Notes under the pieces: model-generated
Told to the model about the DNA's origin: nothing
The model's input: the letters and a program-made list of their open reading frames with translations, nothing else
Databases searched by the model: none
Assembly (NCBI RefSeq): GCF_009909235.1
Contig: NZ_JAAAPO010000002.1
Span: 372,001-436,000, forward strand
From: Novosphingobium ovatum
GTDB lineage: Bacteria; Pseudomonadota; Alphaproteobacteria; Sphingomonadales; Sphingomonadaceae
Length of the DNA: 64,000 bases
Reading direction: 5' to 3'
Made by a program: the position numbers and the translations under genes
Shown: in pieces, positions 8,455 to 17,842 of the stretch
Numbering within the stretch: the first letter of the stretch is position 1
Layout of the letters: every line of letters starts with the position of its first letter

Positions 8455-9324
8455 ATGGAACAGGCGGTGATCGGACAGGCAGCACAGGGCGAGGGCGTCA
8501 CGCCGCCACGCTCTTGGCGTGTCCGTCCGGCATGGGCCGCATCGGCGCTGGTGGTGATCGGCGCGTTGGGCTGGGCCTTGTGGCCGCATTGCACGGTCGA
8601 GGGTGAGGGCAAGGGCTCTGGCCGGTTGAGCCAGTTGTGGTGGCCCGGCTGTGGGGCGTGGAACCGCCCGGTGACCGGCGACCTGTCTTTCCCCACGCCC
8701 GCCCGCCAGCCTCAGGCGCCCGGTGGCGATGACTCCATCCCCAACCGTGAGGCAGAAGCCCGTCTGGCAATGCAGTTGGCTGAGTTGAAACCCGGCATGA
8801 CCGTGGCCGATGTCGGTGCGGGTGAGGGCTATTACACCCGTTTGCTGGCCCCGATGGTTGGCCCCAAGGGCCGCGTGTTGGCCGAGGATATTGACGAGAC
8901 GGTGCTGCGCAAGCTGGGGCTGCTGGTCCAGAACGAGAAGCTGGACAATGTCGCCATCCGCCACGGCACCGACACCAATCCGCGCCTGCCCAAAGATAGT
9001 TTTGACCGGGTGTTCCTGATCCACATGTACCATGAGGTAAAGCAACCTTATGGTTTCCTGTGGAATATCTGGCCCGCGTTAAAGCCGGGGGGCAAGGTGG
9101 TGATCGTTGACCGGGACCAGCCGACCGGCCGCCACGGTGTGCCGCGCAACCTGTTGCAATGTGAATTGCGCGCCAGCGGCTTTCGCAATACCAAATCCGT
9201 TCTCATTCCGGGGACAAACGTTTACTACGCCGAGTTTCAGACGCAGGAGATGCGGCCTAAACCGTCGCAAATCGCCGCTTGCCAAGAGGGGCCATCCGTC
9301 GCATCCTCTGTGCCAGCGGGTTGA
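8455..9324 (+). CDS. Membrane-anchored class I SAM-dependent methyltransferase
   Basis: A 289-residue protein with an N-terminal membrane segment (about residues 28-44, AASALVVIGALGWALWP) followed by a linker and a methyltransferase fold from about residue 100. The SAM-binding motif I is VADVGAGEGYYTRLL, followed by an acidic residue at the end of the next strand (AEDID). A later segment, LKPGGKVVIVDRD, is typical of motif III or post-III. The substrate cannot be told from sequence. The start is the ATG after a GGGGC site. A promoter-like pair precedes it, so it is probably expressed separately from prfB. Confidence 0.8.
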   Translation: MEQAVIGQAAQGEGVTPPRSWRVRPAWAASALVVIGALGWALWPHCTVEGEGKGSGRLSQLWWPGCGAWNRPVTGDLSFPTPARQPQAPGGDDSIPNREAEARLAMQLAELKPGMTVADVGAGEGYYTRLLAPMVGPKGRVLAEDIDETVLRKLGLLVQNEKLDNVAIRHGTDTNPRLPKDSFDRVFLIHMYHEVKQPYGFLWNIWPALKPGGKVVIVDRDQPTGRHGVPRNLLQCELRASGFRNTKSVLIPGTNVYYAEFQTQEMRPKPSQIAACQEGPSVASSVPAG

Positions 9325-9342
9325 TGGTGAAAGAAAGTTAAT

Positions 9343-10749
9343 ATGAGTTTCAAGGGGTTGAAGCCGATCCTTTATGGCGGCCGCGAAGTTTGGCCGTTGG
9401 TCGAAGGAGGCAAGGGTGTGGCTGCGACCAACCATGCCAGTTCTGGCGCATGGGCAGCGGCAGGCGGCATCGGCACGGTTAGCGCGGTCAACGCCGATAG
9501 CTATGATGCCGATGGCAATGTCATTCCGCAGATCTATCACGCCGCAACGCGCACTGGGCGGCACGAGGAACTGATCCGCTATGCCATCGACGGCGCGGTG
9601 GAACAGGTCAAGCGGGCCTATGACATTGCCAGCGGGCGCGGCGCGATCAACATCAACGTGCTGTGGGAAATGGGCGGCGCGCAACAGGTGCTGGAGGGTG
9701 TGCTGGAGCGGACCCGCGGGCTGGTTGCCGGCGTTACCTGCGGCGCGGGCATGCCGTACAAGCTGGCCGAGATCGCCGCGCGCTTCGACGTGCAGTACCT
9801 GCCGATCGTCTCGTCGGGCCGTGCCTTCCGGGCGCTCTGGAAACGCGCCTATCACAAGGTGTCGGAACTGATGGCGGCCGTGGTCTATGAGGATCCGTGG
9901 CTGGCCGGTGGGCACAACGGTCTGTCCAATGCCGAAGACCCGACCCAGCCGCAGGATCCCTATCCCCGCGTCAAGCAATTGCGCGAGACGATGCGCGCCG
10001 AGGGCGTGCCCGACAGTGTGCCGATCGTCATGGCCGGTGGCGTGTGGTATCTGCGCGAGTGGGAGAACTGGATCGACAACCCGGAACTGGGCTCGATCGC
10101 ATTCCAGTTCGGCACCCGCCCGCTGTTGACCGAGGAAAGCCCCATCCCGCAGGCGTGGAAGGATCATCTGCGCACGCTGGAGCCGGGTGATGTGCTGTTG
10201 CACAAGTTCTCGCCGACCGGTTTTTATTCCTCGGCGGTCAAGAACCCGTTCCTGAACAGCCTGGTGGACCGCAGCGAGCGCCAGATCCCCTATTCCAAGG
10301 TGGAAGCGGGCGATCACACGGTGCAGCTGGACGTGGGCGTCAAGGGCAAGAATTTCTGGGTGACGCCTTGCGACCGTGAACGCGCGCGGCAGTGGTTTGG
10401 CGCGGGCTTTATCCATGCGCTGCGCACGCCCGATGACACGCTGGTGTTCGTCACCACCCCCGAGCGTGAGGAAATCCGCAAGGATCAGGCCGATTGCATG
10501 GGCTGCCTGTCGCATTGTGGCTTCTCGTCGTGGAAGGACCATGACGATTGGACCACGGGCCGTCTGGCCGATCCGCGCAGCTTTTGCATTCAAAAGTCGT
10601 TGCAGAACATCGCCCATGGCGAAGACATCGACCAGAACCTGATGTTTGCCGGGCACGCGGCCTATCGGTTCAAGCAGGATCCGTTCTATTCCAATAACTT
10701 CACCCCCACGGTGAAGCAGTTGGTGGACCGCATTCTGGCCGGCGACTGA
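9343..10749 (+). CDS. Nitronate monooxygenase-family flavin oxidoreductase
   Basis: A TIM-barrel FMN enzyme of the nitronate monooxygenase (2-nitropropane dioxygenase) family, 468 residues, longer than the usual 320-360. The barrel shows the expected features: an opening GVAATNHASSGA, the AGVTCGAGMPYK strand-loop, IVMAGGVWY and a phosphate-binding region near GSIAFQFGTRPLLTEES. The extended C-terminus carries a cysteine cluster, CMGCLSHC, near residue 386, not typical of the short forms and possibly metal- or redox-active. The true substrate (nitronate or another flavin substrate) is open. It follows the methyltransferase by 18 bases in the same direction and ends at a strong bidirectional terminator. 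Confidence 0.8.
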   Translation: MSFKGLKPILYGGREVWPLVEGGKGVAATNHASSGAWAAAGGIGTVSAVNADSYDADGNVIPQIYHAATRTGRHEELIRYAIDGAVEQVKRAYDIASGRGAININVLWEMGGAQQVLEGVLERTRGLVAGVTCGAGMPYKLAEIAARFDVQYLPIVSSGRAFRALWKRAYHKVSELMAAVVYEDPWLAGGHNGLSNAEDPTQPQDPYPRVKQLRETMRAEGVPDSVPIVMAGGVWYLREWENWIDNPELGSIAFQFGTRPLLTEESPIPQAWKDHLRTLEPGDVLLHKFSPTGFYSSAVKNPFLNSLVDRSERQIPYSKVEAGDHTVQLDVGVKGKNFWVTPCDRERARQWFGAGFIHALRTPDDTLVFVTTPEREEIRKDQADCMGCLSHCGFSSWKDHDDWTTGRLADPRSFCIQKSLQNIAHGEDIDQNLMFAGHAAYRFKQDPFYSNNFTPTVKQLVDRILAGD

Positions 10750-10773
10750 TCGCAGGGACAACGCAAGAAAAGT

Positions 10774-10806
10774 GGGCGGGAAGGGGATGCCTTTCCCGCC
10801 CCTTTT
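10774..10806. terminator. Bidirectional intrinsic terminator
   Basis: Perfect nine-base-pair stem GGGCGGGAA / TTCCCGCCC (10774-10782 with 10793-10801), followed by CTTTT on the plus strand and ACTTTTCTT on the minus strand. It lies between two convergent genes and can end both. Confidence 0.88.
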
Positions 10807-10824
10807 CGTGTCCGGCGTGGGTGG

Positions 10825-11523
10825 TCAGATGACGCGCAGCCCCAGTTCGCCCAGCAGGTCGGCGGCCTGTTCGCGGGCGATGATCGCGCCGCGCAAGCCC
10901 CGCGCATCGGCCAGTGTCAGCCCCGACAGGTCGGCCCCGCGCAGGTCAGCGCCGTCAAACCGCGCGCCTTCGCGAAAGGCGTTGCGCAGCGAGCTGTCGA
11001 CAAACACCGCTTCGCGGAAGTCGCATTTGCGGATGTCGGCCTCGGACAGGTCGATGCGGATCAGGCGCAAGCGGCGGAATGACAGGCCGGGCAGGCGGGC
11101 ATAGGCCAGCACCACCTCCTCCATGTCCAGTTCCAGCGTGCGCAGGTCGGTCAGGTCCGCGCCCGACAGCTTGGTCCGTTCAATTCGGCAATCGGCCAGA
11201 TCGGCACGGCGCAACACCGCATTCGACAGGTCGCAGCCCAGAATGCGCCCGCGTGATAAATCCGCGCCCACCGCGGACAATCCGCCCGCGCGGCAGGATT
11301 GGAACCTGGCCCCCGACAGCCGCGCCCCATCCAGCCGCGCGCCGCGCAGGGCACAGCGTTCAAACACCCAGCCTTCCAGCGCCATGCCGCCCATTTCGGC
11401 GGCGGTCAGATCGCAGTCGATCAGATGCGCGGGCACACCGGGCGCAGCCGCGATCAGTGCGTCCAACGCGGCGCGGTCCAGTTCCTGCCCCTCGATCTGG
11501 CGCATGTCGGCCACTGCCGTCAC
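10825..11523 (-). CDS. Pentapeptide-repeat protein
   Basis: A 232-residue protein made largely of A(D/N)LxX pentapeptide repeats (for example GADLRGADLSG, RADLADCRIERTKLSGADL) that should fold into a right-handed quadrilateral beta-helix. Some family members (Qnr, MfpA) mimic DNA and protect gyrase, but most have no known role, and nothing here decides the function. It starts at a GTG whose last two bases overlap the TGA of the upstream dehydrogenase gene (GTGA), so the two are translationally coupled. It ends at the bidirectional terminator. Confidence 0.85.
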   Translation of the reverse strand: MTAVADMRQIEGQELDRAALDALIAAAPGVPAHLIDCDLTAAEMGGMALEGWVFERCALRGARLDGARLSGARFQSCRAGGLSAVGADLSRGRILGCDLSNAVLRRADLADCRIERTKLSGADLTDLRTLELDMEEVVLAYARLPGLSFRRLRLIRIDLSEADIRKCDFREAVFVDSSLRNAFREGARFDGADLRGADLSGLTLADARGLRGAIIAREQAADLLGELGLRVI

Positions 11524-12572
11524 GCCCAGCCCTCCAGCACCTGATCGGGTGGGCGATGCCCATCGGCCCAGAACCGTATATTGGCGATGACCTTGGCCCC
11601 CGACGCCTCGCGCCCTTCGATGGTGCAGCTGCCCATATGTGGCATCATCACCACATTGGGCAGGGCCGACAGGCGCGAATCGGGGGTGGGTTCATGCGTG
11701 TAGACATCCAGTCCCGCGCCGCCCAACCGGCCATTTTCCAGCGCGTCGATCAAGGCCGCCTCGTCAATCAGGTCACCGCGCGCGGTGTTGATGACATAGG
11801 CGTCCGGCTTCATCGAGGCGATGCGCGCGGCGGACAGGATATGGTGCGTTTCGGTACTGGCCGGGCAGTGCAGCGAGAGGATGTCGGCCTGCGCAATCAT
11901 CTGGTCCAGATCCGCCTCGTACCGCGCGCCCAGCATGTTTTCCAGCGCGGCGGGCACGCGGTGGCGGTTGTGATAGACCACCTCCATGCCAAAGGCGCGG
12001 GCGCGGTGGGCGACGGCCTGACCAATGCGGCCCATGCCGATGATAGCCAGCCTGCGCCCGCCGATGCGGTGGCCCAGCAGGGTGGAGGGCGCCCAGCCGC
12101 CCCATTCACCCGCGTGCAATTGGCGCACGCCTTCGGCAAAGCGGCGCACGGCCGAGATGATCAGCGCCATCGTCATGTCCGCCGTGTCGTCGGTATAGAC
12201 GCCGGGGGTATTGGTGACGATCACCTTGTGCGCGCGGGCGGCGGACAGGTCGATATGTTCTATCCCCGCGCCGAAATTGGCGATCAGGCCCAGGCGGCGG
12301 GCGCCCGGCGTGGCAAATACCTCGTCCAGCATGGCGCGGTCGATGCGGTCGGACAGGCAGGGGACCAGCACATCGGCCTCACGCATGGCCGCGATCAGTT
12401 CGGCGCGGTCCATCTGGTGATCGTCGGTGTTCAGCACCACGTCGAACAATTCGGCCATGCGCGCCTCGACCTGCGGCATCAGATGGCGGGTGACGACCAC
12501 GCGCGGCCGCCCTTCCACCCGGCGGGTCGATAGAGCCGGAGCATGGGGTTTGGGGTCCTGCTTGTCGTTCAC
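11520..12572 (-). CDS. D-2-hydroxyacid dehydrogenase (glyoxylate/hydroxypyruvate reductase type)
   Basis: NAD(P)H-dependent reductase of 2-keto acids, 350 residues from the GTG at 12572, which has AGG-containing sequence upstream; the open frame extends further but without family sequence. The Rossmann motif is GMGRIGQAVAHRARAFGM. The catalytic Arg lies in NTARGDLIDEAAL, the Glu in the THEP segment and the catalytic His in MMPHMGS. The dinucleotide fold and the YHNRHR segment after it suggest an NADP-accepting glyoxylate or hydroxypyruvate reductase, though the exact substrate is not provable. It is coupled to the pentapeptide-repeat gene and divergent from the SH3 gene, with about 96 bases between starts. 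Confidence 0.88.
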   Translation of the reverse strand: MNDKQDPKPHAPALSTRRVEGRPRVVVTRHLMPQVEARMAELFDVVLNTDDHQMDRAELIAAMREADVLVPCLSDRIDRAMLDEVFATPGARRLGLIANFGAGIEHIDLSAARAHKVIVTNTPGVYTDDTADMTMALIISAVRRFAEGVRQLHAGEWGGWAPSTLLGHRIGGRRLAIIGMGRIGQAVAHRARAFGMEVVYHNRHRVPAALENMLGARYEADLDQMIAQADILSLHCPASTETHHILSAARIASMKPDAYVINTARGDLIDEAALIDALENGRLGGAGLDVYTHEPTPDSRLSALPNVVMMPHMGSCTIEGREASGAKVIANIRFWADGHRPPDQVLEGWA

Positions 12573-12668
12573 GTGCCTTCGCGCCTCTCGCTTATCCACA
12601 AACGGCAGTATGCGTCGCCCCCAAGGGTGGTCAAGCGGCCTTGATGCCCGGGGCTGCCTGCGGGTACA

Positions 12669-13172
12669 ATGCCGGCCATGAAGCGTAAAGTGTTCCAAGC
12701 TCTGGCCGGTGTGCTGGCGGCAATGTCGCTGGCCATGCCCATGTCCACTCTGGCCAGCCCCAAGGTGTACAAGACGCCTTTCTGGGGCAGCCTGACCGAT
12801 CCCAAGGTGAACATGCGCCTGGGGCCGGGTGAGGATTACGGCATCCGTTTCGAGTACCACCGCAAGCTGTTGCCGGTCCGGGTGCTGCGCATCTGGCAGG
12901 GCTGGGCCTTTGTCGAGGACCCGGATGGCGCGAAGGGCTGGATGCTGCTGAAATTTGCCGTCGGGCCGCAGACCGCCGTGGTCAAGGGCAAGCGGGGCGG
13001 GGTTGCGCCGGTTCATGAGGCGCCCGATGCCGGATCGCGCGTGCTGTGGCGTCTGGCGCCCGGCGTGGTGGGACGCGTTTCGTCGTGTGAGGACGGTTGG
13101 TGCCGGTTTGATGTCGAGGGGCGGGTTGGCTTTGTCCGCAGCGTCTCGCTGTGGGGGGCGACAGCGCCCTGA
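12669..13172 (+). CDS. Exported SH3-domain protein
   Basis: A 167-residue protein (164 if it starts at the second ATG, 12678, which gives a better signal-peptide N-terminus MKRKV). After a cleavable signal (to about residue 29, TLA-SP) there are two bacterial SH3-like segments: the first around VNMRLGPGEDYGIRFEY and RIWQGWAFVEDPDGAKGWM, the second around VHEAPDAGSRVLWRLAPG and CEDGWCRFDVEGRVGFV. Such domains bind peptidoglycan or act as periplasmic modules. The family is usually annotated as SH3 domain-containing or DUF1058-like. Divergent from the dehydrogenase gene. Confidence 0.8.
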   Translation: MPAMKRKVFQALAGVLAAMSLAMPMSTLASPKVYKTPFWGSLTDPKVNMRLGPGEDYGIRFEYHRKLLPVRVLRIWQGWAFVEDPDGAKGWMLLKFAVGPQTAVVKGKRGGVAPVHEAPDAGSRVLWRLAPGVVGRVSSCEDGWCRFDVEGRVGFVRSVSLWGATAP

Positions 13173-13179
13173 GTGCGGC

Positions 13180-13205
13180 GGCGGATGGGGGCTGCCCCAC
13201 CCGCC
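13180..13205. terminator. Hairpin between convergent genes
   Basis: GGCGG-at-GGGG-gctg-CCCC-ac-CCGCC (13180-13205) between the SH3 gene and the thiolase gene. It has no T-run on either strand, so it may be a weak or Rho-assisted terminator. Confidence 0.4.
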
Positions 13206-13220
13206 GCGCCGTTATCTGTA

Positions 13221-14414
13221 TCAGGGCAGTTCGACGGCGATGGCCGTCCCTTCGCCGCCGCCGATGCACAGGGCCGCGACACCCTTCTTCAGCCCGCGCG
13301 CCTTCAACGCGGCGATTAGCGTGACGATGATGCGCGCGCCCGAACAGCCGATCGGGTGGCCCAGAGCAGTGGCGCCGCCGTTGACGTTAATCTTGTCATG
13401 CGGGATGCCCAGATCGTGCATCGCGAACATGGCGACACAGGCAAAAGCCTCATTCACCTCGAACAGGTCAACATCGGCGATGGTCCAGCCCGCCTTGTCC
13501 AGCACCTTTTGGATGGCGCCGACAGGGGCAGTGGTGAACAGGCGCGGGTCATGGGCGTGGGCGTCCATTGCCACTACAGTAGCCACAGGCGTCAGGCCCT
13601 GCGCCGTCGCCACGCTGGCGCGCGTCAGAACCATCGCCGCCGCACCATCCGAAATGGACGAGGACGAGGCAGCCGTGATCGTGCCATCCTTGGCAAAGGC
13701 GGGCTTGAGACCGGGGATCTTGTCCGGGCGGCCCTTGGCGGGGGCTTCATCGGTGTCGACCACCACCTCGCCTGCGCGGGTCTTGATCGTCACGGGGACG
13801 ATCTCATCCTTAAAGCGCCCCTCGGTCACCGCAGCCTTGGCGCGGGCCAGCGACTCGATCGAATAGGCGTCCATGCCCTCACGCGTCAGGGCGTAATCAT
13901 TGGCGGTAATCTGGGCGAAAGAGCCCATCGCCGCGCCTTCATAGGCGTCTTCCAGACCGTCCAGGAACATGTGGTCATAGGCCGTGTCATGGCCGATGCG
14001 CGCGCCAGAGCGGTGCTTTTTCAACAGGTAGGGCGCGTTGGTCATGCTTTCCATGCCGCCCGCGATGGCGATGTCGATGCTGCCTGCGGCCAGCGCCTCG
14101 GCGGCCATGATGACGGTCTGCATGCCTGAACCGCACACCTTGTTCACGGTGGTGGCCTGCACCGACTGCGGCAGACCAGCCTTGATCACGGCCTGACGGG
14201 CAGGGGCCTGACCCAGACCAGCGGGCAGAACACAGCCCATATAGGCGCGCGTGACGGCGCCACCCTCGATCCCGGCGCGTTCGACGGCCGCCTTGACCGC
14301 GGTGGCGCCCAGATCGGTGGCCGACACATCAGCCAGCGCGCCCTGCATCGCGCCCATCGGCGTGCGCGCATAGGAAAGGATCACGATCGGATCGGCGGCG
14401 GAAAAATGGGCCAT
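13221..14414 (-). CDS. Acetyl-CoA acetyltransferase (thiolase)
   Basis: Condenses two acetyl-CoA to acetoacetyl-CoA or runs the reverse thiolysis. The 397-residue protein starts at the ATG at 14414 with AAGAGG upstream; the open frame continues another 29 codons with unrelated sequence. The acyl-accepting Cys is in NKVCGSGMQ, the catalytic His in GATALGHPIGCSGAR, and the second Cys in LCIGGGEG. The pattern fits biosynthetic thiolases (AtoB/PhaA) feeding polyhydroxybutyrate, or ketone and acetoacetate metabolism. No phaB or phaC lies beside it, so the pathway is open. Divergent from the nuo operon. Confidence 0.92.
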   Translation of the reverse strand: MAHFSAADPIVILSYARTPMGAMQGALADVSATDLGATAVKAAVERAGIEGGAVTRAYMGCVLPAGLGQAPARQAVIKAGLPQSVQATTVNKVCGSGMQTVIMAAEALAAGSIDIAIAGGMESMTNAPYLLKKHRSGARIGHDTAYDHMFLDGLEDAYEGAAMGSFAQITANDYALTREGMDAYSIESLARAKAAVTEGRFKDEIVPVTIKTRAGEVVVDTDEAPAKGRPDKIPGLKPAFAKDGTITAASSSSISDGAAAMVLTRASVATAQGLTPVATVVAMDAHAHDPRLFTTAPVGAIQKVLDKAGWTIADVDLFEVNEAFACVAMFAMHDLGIPHDKINVNGGATALGHPIGCSGARIIVTLIAALKARGLKKGVAALCIGGGEGTAIAVELP

Positions 14415-14715
14415 GTTCAAGCTGCCTCTTGCATGAAGTTTGGGAAAAACGTGATTTGTGTGGCTCGGCCGACAGATAGTGCTGCAATGCGGCAATGGCA
14501 ATGCATACGCATGCCCGATCCACCCCAGACCCCGCGATTATGGCGCAATTGCGACACTTGCGTGGGGCGCGGCGCAAAGTTTTCAAGGGGCGTTTACGCT
14601 GATTTGCCTGTGGATGCGGGCGCTTGGTCGCAAAACTCGTGGGTCTCCCCACTTGCGCGGACGGCTGCATCGGACTAGGGGCCGCAAAAGCCACTGTTAA
14701 TATGCGAGTCAGCTC
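14415..14715. other. Divergent promoter region, thiolase / nuo operon
   Basis: About 300 bases without a gene. Three direct copies of GCAATG sit at 14484-14489, 14492-14497 and 14498-14503, just upstream of ATGCATACGCATGC. TTGCGC (near 14654) and CTAGGG (near 14676) form a poor promoter pair. No regulator site was recognised. Confidence 0.35.
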
Positions 14716-15090
14716 TTGGTCGACCTGTCGCAATACCTGCCGATTTTGATTTTCCTGGGCGTCGCCCTGGGTCTTTCCACGGCCTTCGTTTTCCTGCCGA
14801 TGGCAGTCTCTCGTCTCACCGGCTCGTACAAGCCCGAAGCGGACAAGCTCTCAGAATATGAGTGCGGGTTTCCGACTTTCGAGGACCCGCGTAGCCAGTT
14901 CGACGTGCGCTTCTATCTGGTAGCGATCCTGTTCATCATTTTTGACCTGGAAGCAGCCTTTCTGTTTCCCTGGGCAGTCAGCCTGAAGCACACCGGTTGG
15001 GCCGGTTGGTGCGTGATGATGGTGTTCCTTGCCGAACTCATCATCGGGTTCATCTATGCCTGGAAGAAGGGAGCTCTGGACTGGGAATGA
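14716..15090 (+). CDS. nuoA: NADH-quinone oxidoreductase subunit A
   Basis: First gene of the complex I operon: a small membrane subunit (124 residues) at the junction of the peripheral and membrane arms. Three hydrophobic segments (about 8-30, 66-88, 96-116) are visible, and the conserved [20 protein letters not shown] loop contains the family cysteine. The best start is the TTG at 14716 (reads MVDLSQYL); no ATG is available nearby and the ribosome site is poor. The stop overlaps the nuoB start by four bases (ATGA). Confidence 0.93.
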   Translation: MVDLSQYLPILIFLGVALGLSTAFVFLPMAVSRLTGSYKPEADKLSEYECGFPTFEDPRSQFDVRFYLVAILFIIFDLEAAFLFPWAVSLKHTGWAGWCVMMVFLAELIIGFIYAWKKGALDWE

Positions 15091-15641
15091 GCAACATCAA
15101 TCCTCTTGAGCCCGTCATGGCGGCCAATGGCCGCCTGATCCAGCCTGATCAGGCCTTTTTCAAGGACCTGAGCCAGGAGGTTTCGGACAAGGGCTTTCTC
15201 GTCACCTCCACCGAGGATCTGTTCCAATGGGCCCGCACGGGCTCTTTGTGGTGGATGACCTTTGGTCTGGCGTGCTGTGCCGTGGAAATGATCCACGTCA
15301 ACATGCCGCGCTATGACATGGAGCGTTTTGGCGCCGCGCCGCGCGCATCGCCGCGTCAGTCGGACGTGATGATCGTTGCCGGTACGCTGTGCAACAAGAT
15401 GGCGCCCGCCCTGCGCAAGGTTTACGACCAGATGTCGAACCCCAAGTGGGTGATCTCGATGGGGTCTTGCGCCAACGGCGGTGGATACTACCACTACTCG
15501 TACTCGGTGGTGCGCGGTTGTGACCGCATCGTGCCTGTGGATATCTATATCCCCGGCTGCCCGCCGACTGCCGAGGCCTTGCTGTACGGTCTGATGCAGT
15601 TGCAGCGGAAGATCCGCCGCGTCGGCACGATCGAGCGTTGA
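15087..15641 (+). CDS. nuoB: NADH-quinone oxidoreductase subunit B
   Basis: Peripheral-arm subunit that carries iron-sulfur cluster N2, the last cluster before quinone. The 184-residue protein starts at the ATG overlapping the nuoA stop; the frame is open further upstream but the family begins here. Ligands visible: the adjacent pair in GLACCAVEM, one in MGSCANGGG and one in [11 protein letters not shown]. All four are intact. Confidence 0.96.
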   Translation: MSNINPLEPVMAANGRLIQPDQAFFKDLSQEVSDKGFLVTSTEDLFQWARTGSLWWMTFGLACCAVEMIHVNMPRYDMERFGAAPRASPRQSDVMIVAGTLCNKMAPALRKVYDQMSNPKWVISMGSCANGGGYYHYSYSVVRGCDRIVPVDIYIPGCPPTAEALLYGLMQLQRKIRRVGTIER

Positions 15642-15654
15642 GGGGAGGGAGAAG

Positions 15655-16284
15655 ATGACTGTTCTGCATTCCGCCCCCCGCTATGTTGCGGCCGAGGGTC
15701 TGGTTGAGGCGTTGGCCGCTTCGCTGGGCGACAAGGCGGTCTCGATCGTCGAGGCCCATGGCGAAGTGATCGTGACGCTGGTGCGTGAGCAGGCCGAGGC
15801 CGGCTTGCGCATTCTGCGTGACGCGCATGAATACCAGCAGTTGATGGAAATCGCCGGGGTTGACTATCCCGACCGCGCCGAGCGGTTCGAGGTGGTCTAC
15901 TGCCTGTTGTCGGTGACCAGAAACCACCGCCTGATCGTCAAGGTGTCCACCGACGAGGCGACCCCTGTGCCCACCGTCACCACGCTGTGGCCGGTCGCCG
16001 GTTGGCTGGAGCGCGAAGTGTTCGACATGTACGGCGTTGTGTTCGCCGGCAATTTGGATCTGCGCCGCATCCTGACCGACTATGGCTTTGAAGGGCATCC
16101 CTTCCGCAAGGACTTCCCGCTGACGGGCTATCAGGAACTGCGCTACTCGAACGAGTTGCAGCGCGTGGTCTATGAGCCGGTCAAGCTGGCGCAGGACCTG
16201 CGTCAGTTCGACTTCATGAGCCCGTGGGAAGGCGCAGATTATGTGCTGCCGGGCGACGAGAAGGCTGAGGGAGGCGCGAAGTGA
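15655..16284 (+). CDS. nuoC: NADH-quinone oxidoreductase subunit C
   Basis: 30-kDa type peripheral subunit of complex I, 209 residues, separate from nuoD (in E. coli the two are fused). The family signature is seen in [15 protein letters not shown] followed by [21 protein letters not shown] strong site (GGGGAGGGAGAAG) precedes the ATG. The stop overlaps the GTG start of nuoD. Confidence 0.95.
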   Translation: MTVLHSAPRYVAAEGLVEALAASLGDKAVSIVEAHGEVIVTLVREQAEAGLRILRDAHEYQQLMEIAGVDYPDRAERFEVVYCLLSVTRNHRLIVKVSTDEATPVPTVTTLWPVAGWLEREVFDMYGVVFAGNLDLRRILTDYGFEGHPFRKDFPLTGYQELRYSNELQRVVYEPVKLAQDLRQFDFMSPWEGADYVLPGDEKAEGGAK

Positions 16285-17495
16285 CCGGTTTGACGCTGGA
16301 ACAGTCGCCGACCACCGGCGACGAGGTCATCACCAACTACACCATCAATTTTGGTCCCCAGCACCCGGCCGCGCATGGCGTGCTGCGCATGGTGACCGAA
16401 CTGGACGGTGAAATCATCGAACGCGTCGATCCGCATATCGGCCTGCTGCATCGCGGCACCGAAAAGCTGATCGAGCACAAGACGTTCCTGCAGGCGCTGC
16501 CTTACTTCGACCGTCTGGACTACTGCTCGCCTCTGGGCATGGAGCACAGCTATGTGCTCGCGGTGGAAAAGCTGTTGAACCTGGAAGTGCCGCTGCGCGC
16601 GCAATATCTGCGCGTGCTGTTTGCGGAACTGACGCGCATCTGCAACCACATGCTGAACATCGGAAGCCACGTCATGGACGTGGGCGCGATGACGCCCAAC
16701 CTGTGGCTGTTCGAGATCCGCGAAGACTGCCTCAATTTCTTCGAACGCGCCTCGGGCGCGCGCATGCACTCGGCGTGGTTCCGCCCCGGTGGCGTGGCGC
16801 GCGATGTGCCGCAGGCGTTGCTGGACGATCTGGCGATCTGGCTGGACCACCGTCTGCCTGAACTGTTCGAAGACGCGATGAGCCTGGTGCTCGACAACCG
16901 CATCTTCAAGCAGCGCAACGTCGATATCGCCGTGGTCAGCAAGGAAGACGCGCTGGCGTGGGGCTTTTCGGGCCCGATGATCCGCGGCAGCGGCATCGCC
17001 TGGGACATCCGCAAGGCGCAGCCTTATGACGTGTACGACCGGGTCGAATTCGACGTTCCGGTGGGCACTTCGGGCGACTGCTATGACCGCATGATGGTGC
17101 GTGTCGAGGAAGTGCGCCAGTCGGCCAAGATCATGAAGCAGTGTCTGCGTGACATGCCTCAGGGTCCGGTGACGAGCGAGGACCGAAAGGTCAGCCCGCC
17201 CAAGCGCGCCGAGATGAAGAGCTCGATGGAATCGCTGATCCATCACTTCAAGCTCTACACCGAGGGCTTCCACGTTCCGGCGGGCGAGGTTTACGTCGCC
17301 ACCGAAAGCCCCAAGGGCGAATTCGGCGTCTATCTGGTGTCGGATGGCGGCAACAAGCCGTACCGCTGCAAGATCCGGCCGACCGCGTTCAGCCATTTGC
17401 AGGCGATGGATTTCATGTCCAAGGGCCACATGCTGCCCGACATCACGGCCATTCTGGGCGCGATGGACATCGTGTTCGGGGAGTGTGACCGGTGA
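16281..17495 (+). CDS. nuoD: NADH-quinone oxidoreductase subunit D
   Basis: 49-kDa type subunit that forms the quinone pocket together with NuoB, 404 residues. The N-terminal region has [15 protein letters not shown], whose histidine and nearby residues line the quinone site, and the C-terminus ends with the conserved [14 protein letters not shown]. The start is a GTG with GAGGGAGGCGCGAA upstream, overlapping the nuoC stop (GTGA). The stop in turn overlaps the GTG of the NTF2-like gene. Confidence 0.96.
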   Translation: MTGLTLEQSPTTGDEVITNYTINFGPQHPAAHGVLRMVTELDGEIIERVDPHIGLLHRGTEKLIEHKTFLQALPYFDRLDYCSPLGMEHSYVLAVEKLLNLEVPLRAQYLRVLFAELTRICNHMLNIGSHVMDVGAMTPNLWLFEIREDCLNFFERASGARMHSAWFRPGGVARDVPQALLDDLAIWLDHRLPELFEDAMSLVLDNRIFKQRNVDIAVVSKEDALAWGFSGPMIRGSGIAWDIRKAQPYDVYDRVEFDVPVGTSGDCYDRMMVRVEEVRQSAKIMKQCLRDMPQGPVTSEDRKVSPPKRAEMKSSMESLIHHFKLYTEGFHVPAGEVYVATESPKGEFGVYLVSDGGNKPYRCKIRPTAFSHLQAMDFMSKGHMLPDITAILGAMDIVFGECDR

Positions 17496-17842
17496 GCAAT
17501 CTGGCTACCGCAGAGGCGATGATCGCGGCTTATAACGCGCAGGACGCCGATCTGTACGTCTCGTACATGACCGAGGACGCGTGTGAGGCGGGTTATCGCG
17601 GCGCCGTCGTGCGCGAAGGCAAGGAAGGGACCCGCACGGGTCTGGCCGCCGCCTTTGCCAAATGGCCGCAAAACCATGCCGAGATCCGCGAAAAGCAGGC
17701 CATCGGCAATTATGTGCTGTTTCGCGAATATGTGACGCGCGGGCCTGCCAGTGACGGTTCGGAACTCGTCGAACCGTTCGAAGTCATCGCCGTCTATTCG
17801 TTCGAGGGCGACAAGTGCTCTCGCGTGGAGTTCATCCGCTAA
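17492..17842 (+). CDS. NTF2/SnoaL-like protein inside the nuo operon
   Basis: A 116-residue protein with the cone-shaped NTF2-like fold pattern: N-terminal helix with [24 protein letters not shown], a conserved middle [12 protein letters not shown] and a final strand [20 protein letters not shown]. It begins with a GTG overlapping the nuoD stop and its TAA shares one base with the nuoE ATG, so it is fully embedded and coupled in the operon. It is not a standard complex I subunit. A role in assembly, a small-molecule side reaction, or a lineage-specific accessory subunit are all possible; the sequence does not decide. Confidence 0.82.
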   Translation: MSNLATAEAMIAAYNAQDADLYVSYMTEDACEAGYRGAVVREGKEGTRTGLAAAFAKWPQNHAEIREKQAIGNYVLFREYVTRGPASDGSELVEPFEVIAVYSFEGDKCSRVEFIR

